Assembly (NCBI RefSeq): GCF_000801105.2
Contig: NC_079511.1
Location: 12,206,784-12,270,783, forward strand
Direction: 5' to 3'
Source: Raphanus sativus
Taxonomy: Eukaryota > Streptophyta > Magnoliopsida > Brassicales > Brassicaceae
Length of the DNA: 64,000 nucleotides
Part shown: piece after piece, positions 35,963-44,422 of the stretch
Layout: the number at the start of each line of letters is the position of its first letter
Position numbering within the stretch: the stretch's first letter is position 1
Program-made: the position numbers and the translations under genes
The notes under the pieces: generated by a model
Told to the model about the DNA's origin: nothing
Database searches by the model: none
Seen by the model: only the letters and a program-made list of their open reading frames with translations

Positions 35963-38900
35963 ATGTCGACAAGTAAGAAACTTTCTCGAGAACAAAAGGG
36001 GAAGATGCGTGCGGCCTCGTCGGGATCTGGTGATGACTTAGAGACGGTCCGTGGTTCTGAAGGAAGCCAAGAGGCGGTTCATCGCGAGGCGATGATGGAT
36101 ACAGAGAACTTGAGTCGTGCGCAGCGCGTTCTTATTTCGGAATCGAGAGTGCAGTCGCGGAAGGACGACGACGGTCGTGATCATGTTGACGATCAGATGA
36201 TCCCGATAAGCTTTTATCCGGGGAACATCTTCGAGGAGCAACCTCCGCTTGATCGGGAGCGCGTGCGTCCTTCGGTCGTCGAAGGCCAGGACTGGCGGGG
36301 TGTCGAGAAGACGAGGTCGACCGTCGAGTCGGTGACGAGACTCCTACGGGCTCGCGACGCAGCGGGGGTTACGTTTATAATCCCGAATAGCGACCAGCGG
36401 CCCTGGTCTCCTCCGAAAGGCTACCAGTGCGTCTACGAGTCGTACTTCGAGGGCGACACGAAGCTGTGGTTTCCGATTCCTCGAATCGTCACTGCGTTTG
36501 CGATGCGCCGAGGAGCCGCCCTTAGCCAATTTCTGAATGGTGCGTGGCGGCTGGCCGTGGCACTGACGATTATCGGAGCAGAAGCTGGTGTTCCTCTCAA
36601 CGTCCGAGCTTTCGAGGAATTAGTGTCAGCGAAGATAAAGGGCGGACTGATTTCGCTGAAGATCCGCCCCAACTATAACGTGGTGACCGGCTACCCCAAC
36701 AAGACGAACAACTGGCAGCGGTCCTACTTCTACGTCAAATCTGACAGGGCTGCGTTCGAGGAGCCGCTGAGGACCGGCTATCGTGTTTTATGGGCCCGAG
36801 AGATGGGTATAAACCACCCGTCAGTTTTATTTTCCGTTTCTTGTGGTCTAACTCCCGTTTGTCTTTCTTTGCAGTTGCTCTTCCGAACACCGCAGAGTAC
36901 GAGGAGGACTTTTTGACGAGCGCGCGTCTGATCGCATCGCAGAGACAGGACCATTGGAATAATTTTTCCTACCGGAGGATTAGTCGATCGATCGGGTGGA
37001 TTAGTCAGCGTAAGTCTTTCCTTTCGCTCTTTCCTTTGCTTTGACACGTCCCTTTTGATATGGAATCTAATTTTGCTTTTACTCATCGCAGAGGTTTGGC
37101 GTTCGGACACGATCCCCATTGTCACGAATAAGACGAAGAGGGTCAATTTGTTCAATTCGGCCGAGCAGAGGGAGATAAACCGAGCAAGAGCGATGAGGAC
37201 TATTCCAAATTTGAGTTTGGTGGTTGCGAAGAAAGTCGGCTCCGCAAAGAAATCTCAGCCCGATACCGCGGGCTCGCCTAATTTAGGAGATCCGAGCGCG
37301 ACTGAGTCGGACGCTGAGGCTCAGTTGGTTAGAAAGACCAACAAGAAGAGACAGCGCGAAGAGGAGGGCGCGGCTGTCGAGGAAACGAACGTTGGGGCTT
37401 CCTCTCCTCAAGGGCATTCTGGGTCAGAGGGGAGAAGGAAGAAGGCAAGGGGCGATTCTCCCGCGATCCGATCCTCGTCCGTTGAGGAAGGCGAGCTCAG
37501 GGACCTGGAACCGAGCGGTGGTTCCAAAGATGAGGTGGTCCCCGAATCACAGCCTGCGGGCAGCCGCGACGAAGATCTTCCGGCGGTCTCTCCAAAGGCC
37601 AAGAAGAAGGACAAGGGGAGGAAGAGGAAGAAGAAAGCCGCCGAAATGGTTCCTCGAGGCTCTTCTGAGGAGCTGAACGACGAGGAGGAAGATGCCACCC
37701 GTTCCGGGGAATCGCTGGGCCCGGGGCGTGAAGTCGTGCCGGAGGAACCCGCTCCTCAGGTCGCTGAAGGGACCGTTGCTGTCCCGAAGAAGAGGAAGAA
37801 GAAAAAGAAGGGTTGTCCGGACAGGGTTTCTTTCTCTTACGACCGCGAGGTCCCGCTAGCGCGTGACGAGCAGGAGTGCGGTCGCCTGGTTCGTCAGTTT
37901 AGGGGAGATCGGGGCGCGCTGCCGCCGGTCAAGGACTTGATCTTCAAGGAGGAGTACAAGTTCGCCGCCCGTACCTCCATCATGGTAAGTCGGGTTTCTG
38001 ACTTTATCTCTTTTTCTTCTTATTCGTTTGCTGACGCTACGTGGTTTGTCGTGCAGAGCCTCGGAGACTGGAACGTTTTAGTGAGGAAATACGATGAGGA
38101 GCTGAGAGGCGCGTTCGAGTTGGTCGACAAGCAGAAGAGGAGCCATAAACGCGCGACTCGGGCTTTGAAGGATGCAGTCCGTGCAAAGGACGAAGCAGTT
38201 GCCCAAGAAGAAGCGCTGAGGAAGGAGCTCGACGAGCAGAGGGGAATCATGGCGATCGAGTTGGCGTCTGCTCGGGACCTGGTAAAGAAGGCGGAGAAAG
38301 AGAAAGCCGAGTTGCGGAAGAGAAATGCCGACTTGCAAGGCAAGAATGCGACTCTCGAGAAGGAGGTGGTGGCCTCTGCTTTGAATTTCTCCCGGGAGAT
38401 GGATCGCTTGAGGGAATCTCGCAAACTTGAGGTCACTCATGAGCGAATCCGCGTGATGGCGGCAATGACGGGAAAATGCTCCCGACGCTTCAAAAATATT
38501 CAGGACCGAGAGAAGCGCCGTGATGATTTCGAGGACTCGCGGTGTATGCTTGGTCAAGCGCGCGGGATGCGAGACTGCCTCGAGGCTTTGAAGGAATCGG
38601 GGAAAGATATCCCTCAGGAGACCATTGATACGTACGCCGACTTGGAGAAGTACTACGATGGGGAGACGACTCGTCTGGAGGTAGGCGTGATTCCGGACTC
38701 GGATCTAACCTTGTCTCCTTTGGTGCTGAAGTCTCGGTTCGTGATCGAAGAAATCCTCGAGAAGGTTGACAAGCATGGGTCGAACCTTGAGCTGATCGAT
38801 TCTGAAGCCGCGGCAGCGCTCCGATCTCCGAGTGATGGATTTATTAGGGACCTCCTCGACACGGTACAATCTCCTGCTCGTCCCGACGCCACTCTTCCTA

Positions 38901-39151
38901 TCAAAGCGGCTGCGCCAGACAAGAAAGCCGTTGAAGTGGACCCGAAGGCGCCCGGTGCCGATGCCCGGGAGAAGTTGGTTACAATCTCCGACAGTTCGTC
39001 CCTCGGGACTTCCGATCCTGACGCGAGTGAAGGCCTTTCGGATCCGAACCGCGAGATCAGGCTTGCCTCTCCATCGAGCAAGGGTCAAAGTACCGGCAAC
39101 GTATCCAGCTCGGGCCCTCCTGAGAAGAAAGATCCCCCTGCTGAGGGATGA
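35963..39151 (+). CDS. Spliced antisense gene of the Tat element ("putative gypsy type transposon" family)
   Basis: Four exons, 35963-36806, 36875-37009, 37092-37984 and 38057-39151, joined at GT-AG introns with consistent phase, give 988 codons. The last intron is 72 bp and open in frame, so a retained form is also possible. The N-terminal part (residues about 75-280: FYPGNIFEEQ, LWFPIPRIVTAF, LSQFLNGAWRLAVAL, RSYFYVKSD) matches, from memory, the Pfam family named "Putative gypsy type transposon". A central Lys/Glu/Ser-rich stretch (KKRKKKKK) looks nuclear-localising. A long charged coiled-coil with many E, K and R follows, then a Ser/Pro-rich tail. Its function is unknown. Antisense extra genes in this position are reported for Tat-lineage elements. 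It runs against the element's own transcript and converges on integrase. Confidence 0.8.
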
Positions 39152-39957
39152 TTACCCATGTTTGTTGTATCTCTTTTTCGGCCGTTTGGCCTTGTTTGTT
39201 TAAGACCTCGTTTCTCGGCGTTAAGCCTTTGATGTATGAATTATTTTCTTTTGGTTTTTATCAGACAAGTGTTTCTTTATATATTTCCGTAAGTCGTTTA
39301 ACTTAGAAGTATATAAATCATTTTTCACTTGTCCATAACCGAGAAACGAAATAGTCCGGATGGTTGCTCGCATTTGCCAGCGAGTTCCCTCCTTTTCAGA
39401 TAGAAGAGTGATTAGAGAGTCGTTCGTTCGCATTCTTATTTATTCAACGAAGCTTTTACAAGTCTAACGTTCAAGTAAATACAAAGAGACTCTAATCGTT
39501 CTACTGAATTGCCGAGGAAAAGGTTTCGAGACGCATTGCAGTGATCGAGAGAACTATTGGTCGGCCAAACCGTCGTTCTTCGATCAGACTTGGTCTGAAA
39601 TTTCCATTGGATAGCCGGTCAGTGCACGACGCACAGGTGACGCAAGGCTGTTATTCCCTTCGGCTGATACCTGATCAAGGCTCAGCCGATTTTGCTGGGC
39701 GAGTGCTCGTGCTCCGCTTGACGAAGGGGCTGGCATCGTTTGTTCGGGGAAAGGTGACCGTTAGTCATTCTAAAAAAAAGTTTGGACTTTGTTTTGGTTG
39801 GGGCTGGACCCTGTGAAGGGATGCCTACGTACCTCGGATGAGGATCAAGCCTTTCGTAGTTCGTTTGACCGAGTGAAAGTGGCTGTAGTAGCGCATTCAC
39901 TCGGACGAGTAGAAGTGACCTGTTGGTCATTCGCTCGGAGAAAAAGATGAGACGAAT
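39152..39957. other. Non-coding spacer between convergent antisense gene and integrase
   Basis: About 800 bp of moderate GC without a supported frame. It must hold the 3' ends of transcripts from both directions. TTTGTTTTATTT-like AT-rich patches at 39240-39330 are candidate poly(A) regions for the antisense gene. Confidence 0.5.
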
Positions 39958-41226
39958 CTATTGGTAGAAGAGGCGAAGATGCATAGAGTTCCAGGCTCGT
40001 GGAACTGCCTCTCCGCGGGAAGTCTCGAGTCGGTAGACGCCTGGTCGAACGACTCGGGTGATCTTGTAAGGTCCTTCCCAATTGGTCCCTAGCTTGCCAG
40101 CGTTGAGCTCCTTTGTGTTGTCGAAGACTTTTCGGAGGACGAGATCGCCGAGCTCGAGAGGGCGCGCTTTTACCTTCTTATTATAGTAGCTCTCGATCTG
40201 GTTCTGGTAATTTTGGATCCGAAGAAGCGCTTGATCTCGTTTTTCCTCGAGTTCATCGAGGGCGTCGAGGAGCATATCTTGATTAAGCTCGACGAACTGC
40301 GGCATCTTGGCGCGCCGAAGACTTGTCACGTTAACTTCGGCGGGGGCCATTGCTTCCATCCCATAGGCAAGAGAGAAAGGGGTGGATTTGGTCGCACCGC
40401 GGGGAGTCGTTCGGTGTGACCAGAGGACGCCGTCCAGCTCGTCGGCCCAATGGCCTTTCTTTAGGTCGAGTCGCTTCTTGATACCATCGATGATAATCTT
40501 GTTGGAAGATTCCGCCTGTCCGTTTCCTTGCGGGTAACGAGGAGTCGAAGGGCTTAGACGGATATTCCACTTGTTGCAGAACTCTTTGAAGTTTCCGGAC
40601 ATGAACTGAGAGCCATTGTCCGTTATGATCTCGTACGGCAAACCGTGACGGCAAATGATGTTCTTCCAGACGAAGGTGCGGACTTCCTTGTCCGTCACCT
40701 GAGAGAACGCTTCGGCTTCAATCCATTTGGTGAAGTAATCAGTGAGGACCAGGATGAAACGACGTTGGCGCGAGGTCGGCATTGGCCCGATGATGTCCAT
40801 CCCCCACCTCATGAACGGATAAGGGGCAGCAGATGTCCGCAACAGCTCAGTGGGACTGTGGATGCTCGGAGCGTGACGCTGGCATTTGTCGCACCGACGA
40901 GCGTATGCCTCGCAGTCAGTGTTCATAGACGGCCAAAAGAATCCCAAGCTTCGAACCTTAAGGGCGAGTGCTCGGCCTCCCGAGTGGTTTCCTCCTGCTC
41001 CGTCGTGAGTTTCAGCCATTACTCGGCGTACTTCATCGCCCTGGATGCACTTTAAGAGAACCTTGTTCGCGGTTACTCGGTGAAGTTCGTCGTTCATGAT
41101 GACATAGTGGGCGCTGCGTCTCTTCAGGCGTCTCGCTGCCCACTTATCTTTTGGCAGTTCTTCTCGTAGGAGATAATCCAGGAACTCGACTCGCCAATCG
41201 ACTGGGGTGTCGTCACGATCGAGCAT
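39958..41226 (-). CDS. Ty3/gypsy integrase
   Basis: A 422-residue frame. Zinc-binding HHCC: H74, H81, C112, C115. Catalytic triad D144 (WGMDIIGP), D203 (ITDNGSQF) and E239 (GNGQAES), with 35 residues between D203 and E239, the retroviral/gypsy integrase spacing. A C-terminal GPYKI..VVRPGVYRLE module follows. Integrase inserts the cDNA into the genome; here it appears intact. The frame's ATG is probably not a real start, because in related elements integrase is released from a longer polyprotein. Reverse transcriptase and RNase H, which should precede it, are absent. Confidence 0.95.
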   Translation of the reverse strand: MLDRDDTPVDWRVEFLDYLLREELPKDKWAARRLKRRSAHYVIMNDELHRVTANKVLLKCIQGDEVRRVMAETHDGAGGNHSGGRALALKVRSLGFFWPSMNTDCEAYARRCDKCQRHAPSIHSPTELLRTSAAPYPFMRWGMDIIGPMPTSRQRRFILVLTDYFTKWIEAEAFSQVTDKEVRTFVWKNIICRHGLPYEIITDNGSQFMSGNFKEFCNKWNIRLSPSTPRYPQGNGQAESSNKIIIDGIKKRLDLKKGHWADELDGVLWSHRTTPRGATKSTPFSLAYGMEAMAPAEVNVTSLRRAKMPQFVELNQDMLLDALDELEEKRDQALLRIQNYQNQIESYYNKKVKARPLELGDLVLRKVFDNTKELNAGKLGTNWEGPYKITRVVRPGVYRLETSRGEAVPRAWNSMHLRLFYQ

Positions 41227-41540
41227 CTCAGTGTCGGCTTGATCCGGTGTCTCAGTTTCGGTTTGATCGGTGGTGGATCGTCGAGTTGTTGCAAAGATTG
41301 GAGCGATGGGAGAGCTTTCGTCGGAGGAGGGATCAATGCTTGGTCGGTCAGGAGATCCCGCGCGGCTTGCTGATCACCCTTCAGAGTTTTGATCGACCCG
41401 TCTGATCCTGGGAACTTAACACACTGATGATACGTCGATGCGATTGCTCGCATTGAATGCAGCCATGGGGTGCCGAGTATAACGTGGTAAGGGGCTTTGG
41501 AGCCGACCACAGAAATTTGACCGTCCGAGTGACTCCGCAT
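41124..41540 (-). pseudogene. Protease C-terminal part and deletion junction, frame-shifted
   Basis: This frame carries the protease end (SVVGSKAPYHVILGTPWLHS, then STYHQCVKFPG and GDQQAARDLL) that should follow the gag-protease frame, but in a different frame. The switch lies near 41515. The tail (residues after about 75) is Pro/Gln-rich and runs into the region where about 2 kb of reverse transcriptase and RNase H should be. A further frame change near 41230 leads into integrase. Confidence 0.8.
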
Positions 41541-43864
41541 GCGTGAACCGAGAGGCGGATCGTGCCCGCGATTACCTCTGACGAGCCGTTGAACCCTGTC
41601 AGGGTCCGAGTAGAAGGCTTGACGTCATTGAGGTCAATTCCCATCTTTACGAGGGTTTCGCGAAAGATGATATCGACCGAGCTCCCGGTATCGATAAGTA
41701 CTTTTGTGACGTCGTACTTGTCGACACCGAGCACGACGAGCAAAGGATCGTTGTGAGGGAGGTGCACGCCGAGTGTATCGTCAGACGAAAAGGTAATCGG
41801 CTGATCGTCTACTTGCTTCTGGGGCCATCGTTGGGAAGTAGTTGCTTGCCTTCGGTGGTTTTTGACTGCTCTAACTGAATCGCCGCAGGGAGGTGATCCA
41901 CCCATAATGACGTTTATCCGGGGACGAGTTTGTGCTCGCTTCGCGCGGAGCACATCGCGAAGGTCGTTACTCGTTTCGACAGTATCCCTTTTCTTGCGGT
42001 TAAGGGTTGTCCGCAGGTCGCCGATCTTCGCGTTGAGTTTGTCGCGCAAATCGCAGTTCGGCTTGTCGGCGCACTGCCTTTGGGAGGATTCTTGTGCCGA
42101 AGCTTTCGCGGCGCGATTCGAGTCGATCTGTCGGCGGAGATCGGAGGAGACTGGCGTTTCCTCGGTAGTGGATCGAAACTTTTGATTGAGGAGGGACCGA
42201 AGATCCGTAGTGTCGTCTGGGGTCTCCGTATCGTTGTCCTCGTCCGACGAGGATCCTGGTTCGTTCTTTCCTTGAGGTTGGACGCGGATTACTTCAATGC
42301 GCTGGCGGTTGGCAGGCTGATCGTCGTCCGCCGAGTCGTCATCATCGTCGGTTTCCCGGGCGACCTTCTCAGCGTCCTTCGATCGTTTGTCGTTTTTACG
42401 GTTTTTGCCTTGCGATTTGCGCTGAGCCTTCTTGTCTTTGTTTCTGCTCCAGCTGTTTTCCCCTTTTGGTTTGGGTTTTGGCGGCTGGATCTTGTAATCG
42501 CCGCTTTCGATCGAGGAGAGGAACTGGGCGTAGAGAGACTTGCACTCAGTCGTGTCGTGTCCCTTCACGTCGTGATACTTGCAATGCTTCGTGAGATCGA
42601 TGGGAGTTCTGGTCGGTCCTGGAGCCGACTCGACTTTAGCCACGACACCAGCACCCGGGGTACTGGGAGACGCATCTGGAGAGTCGGTCTCTCGCTGATA
42701 AACATTCCACTTTTTATCGTGCATGACCATGGTTGAGACAGGGGCGTTGTTCGCGTCCACGACGTAAAGGAGACCTCCTTTTTTGCCGCCGCTATCAGCT
42801 GGTGCGTGCTGGCGCGGCTCTGGCCGAGCACCCGCACTTTTGGCTGCAACCGGCTTGGCAGCGTTCTGCTTCCGAATTATTGCCTTGGTATCTTCTTCCA
42901 TTCGGATGAAATTGTGAGACCGGGCAATAGCGTCGGGGAGCGAAGTCGTAGGGTTGGAATACAAGTCCTTACGAAACTTCGAGTTGACGAGGAGAGTGTT
43001 CATCAAAGCGTCGATAGCGATATGATCAGGGACGTCGACTCGGGATACGATCGTCTTGAACTTTTCCATGTAGTCCTTGAGGCTTTGGTCTTTTGTTTGC
43101 GCCATATTCCACAGGCTGGAAGCGGTTGCTGCTCGCTTGGTAAACATGATGTAAGTCTTGAGGAAAACGGCTGATAGGTCTCTGAAACTGCGAATCGAGT
43201 TCTCGCTGAGCTGTGAGAACCAGGTTAGCGCTTGTTCGTTGAGTGTTTCGACGAAGAGCTGACAGTATCCTGCGTCCTTCTCTTCGTCGGAAAGGCGAGC
43301 TCTGGCCATAGCTATGTTGAAGGCTGTCAGGTGTTCGACGGGGTCGCCTCCGGGTTTGTACTCGGGAAGACGGAGCTTTTCTATCTTGCGGAGCTGGACC
43401 CTGGTTAGCTCGCTAGCGAAGGGCGAGCGCGAAGTAGAGGCGATGACGCTGTCGATCTGAGGGGCTGCGCTCGTCGCTTGGTGAATCTGCGAGCTCATTT
43501 GCTGAAGGCTGAGTTTGAGCTCGGCGATCTCGCGAATCGTCGTCGGATCTGCAGTCGTCGGAGTAGGGTGTGCGGCGGGAGGACCGTTAGGGTCAGATTC
43601 GTCCACAGCGCGGTCTTCTGCCGGCGTCGGAGGGAAGAGATGCCGGCAGACGGGCTGGGAACGGTTCGTCGGTCCTGCGGGAGCAGTGAGGGCAGCCACG
43701 AGAGCAGCGAGCTGCTCATTTGTCGTTTTCTGGACTTCTTCTTGATGCGCGAGGCGAGCCATCACGGAGCTCATGAAGTCCGACGAGAGAAGAGGAGGAG
43801 GAGGCGGAGGCGTAAGCTCGGTCGCTTCGCCGGAAGAGCCGGGGTTCGAGTCACCGATCGTCAT
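41381..43864 (-). CDS. Gag-protease of the gypsy element
   Basis: An 827-residue frame beginning 48 bp inside the 5' LTR. Gag capsid domain (retrotransposon gag) at residues about 160-275 (LRLPEYKPGGDPVEHLTAF, FVETLNEQALTWFSQL, FRDLSAVFLKTYI). A CCHC-like knuckle C428-x-H431..H436..C441 lies in KHCKYHDVKGHDTTEC. A long acidic/basic hydrophilic linker follows, then a retropepsin-type aspartic protease with the active site DTGSS at 725-729. The last about 45 residues (after VKF) are out of frame with the family, so the protease ends abnormally; its continuation is in the neighbouring frame. Gag and the active-site region look intact. Confidence 0.93.
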   Translation of the reverse strand: MTIGDSNPGSSGEATELTPPPPPPLLSSDFMSSVMARLAHQEEVQKTTNEQLAALVAALTAPAGPTNRSQPVCRHLFPPTPAEDRAVDESDPNGPPAAHPTPTTADPTTIREIAELKLSLQQMSSQIHQATSAAPQIDSVIASTSRSPFASELTRVQLRKIEKLRLPEYKPGGDPVEHLTAFNIAMARARLSDEEKDAGYCQLFVETLNEQALTWFSQLSENSIRSFRDLSAVFLKTYIMFTKRAATASSLWNMAQTKDQSLKDYMEKFKTIVSRVDVPDHIAIDALMNTLLVNSKFRKDLYSNPTTSLPDAIARSHNFIRMEEDTKAIIRKQNAAKPVAAKSAGARPEPRQHAPADSGGKKGGLLYVVDANNAPVSTMVMHDKKWNVYQRETDSPDASPSTPGAGVVAKVESAPGPTRTPIDLTKHCKYHDVKGHDTTECKSLYAQFLSSIESGDYKIQPPKPKPKGENSWSRNKDKKAQRKSQGKNRKNDKRSKDAEKVARETDDDDDSADDDQPANRQRIEVIRVQPQGKNEPGSSSDEDNDTETPDDTTDLRSLLNQKFRSTTEETPVSSDLRRQIDSNRAAKASAQESSQRQCADKPNCDLRDKLNAKIGDLRTTLNRKKRDTVETSNDLRDVLRAKRAQTRPRINVIMGGSPPCGDSVRAVKNHRRQATTSQRWPQKQVDDQPITFSSDDTLGVHLPHNDPLLVVLGVDKYDVTKVLIDTGSSVDIIFRETLVKMGIDLNDVKPSTRTLTGFNGSSEVIAGTIRLSVHACGVTRTVKFLWSAPKPLTTLYSAPHGCIQCEQSHRRIISVLSSQDQTGRSKL

Positions 43865-43893
43865 ACTAGGCTAAGAAACGTTACTCTGATCAG

Positions 43894-43910
43894 CCCCACG
43901 GTGGGCGCCA
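43894..43910 (-). other. Primer-binding site of the gypsy element
   Basis: Minus strand reads TGGCGCCCACCGTGGGG two bases inside the 5' LTR. TGGCGCC starts are usual for tRNA-primed plant gypsy elements. Confidence 0.85.
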
Positions 43911-43912
43911 AT

Positions 43913-44419
43913 TGTTTAAGGTGAGTTTGGTCAATAGAAAGTAAAAGAACTCAAGAGTGGGGTGAACAGAGACGTTTTATTAGAGTCGGAATAACGAGGG
44001 TACAAGAGTAAGAAAGCCGGCTAGTCGATGCTCGGTGAGATCCTAGCCGGAAGTACAAGAGAGCGGCGAGATACAAAGAGAATAAAGGAAACCCTAATCT
44101 AGCCGCAAGTCTGTCTGTCTGTGTAGTGATACCCTTCCTTCTTGTACTCAACTCCTTATATAGTCTCCTAGGTCGGTTAGTCTCGACCTAATTCGCTTCC
44201 CTTTGGTCATGGGCTTTTCGATATACAGGCCCAATCGGGATGACTGCTCGGCCCGAGCTGTTTGGTTGCTCGCTTCGGCTGCTCGTCCTCTAGCTAAAGT
44301 AGTCACGAGCCGAGTCGGGGTCAGTCGAGGAGCCGACGCCGAGCCGACCGCTCCCTCCTTGATGGTAATGGGCCTCCTGTTCGCTGGGCCTTGTGGGTGG
44401 TGACAATCCATCCCCAACA
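43913..44419 (-). repeat. 5' LTR of the gypsy element (right copy)
   Basis: 507 bp, same ends and apparently the same sequence as 34920-35426 (constant offset 8,993). TATA box on the minus strand at 44162-44154. It is followed at 44420 by the second GGGAT and the rest of NSL1 exon 1. Confidence 0.97.
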
Positions 44420-44422
44420 GGG

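Larger units (their letters stand above)
34920..44419 (-). mobile_element. Non-autonomous Ty3/gypsy (Tat-type) LTR retrotransposon, 9,500 bp
   Basis: Two 507-bp LTRs, a 5-bp target duplication GGGAT (34915-34919 and 44420-44424), primer-binding site and polypurine tract define a complete element lying on the minus strand. In its own direction it has 5' LTR, gag-protease, integrase, then an antisense spliced gene, then 3' LTR. Reverse transcriptase and RNase H are missing: protease runs directly into the sequence just before the integrase zinc finger, near 41250-41290. It must have been copied with enzymes from a relative. The antisense extra gene between pol and 3' LTR, and the TGGCGCC-type primer site, point to the Tat lineage. 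Confidence 0.95.

Noticed and set aside
38020..38557. Minus-strand frames opposite the antisense gene
   Set aside because: They mirror the coiled-coil region of the plus-strand gene; Ser-rich composition is what the complement of E/K-rich coding gives.
41505..41525. Programmed -1 frameshift at AAATTTC between protease halves
   Set aside because: The heptamer is not in the reading phase needed for slippage, so a plain indel is the simpler explanation.
41930..42736. A 268-codon plus-strand frame and other plus-strand frames opposite gag
   Set aside because: Shadow frames of the GC-rich gag gene; no domain, and gag on the minus strand has clear conserved motifs.
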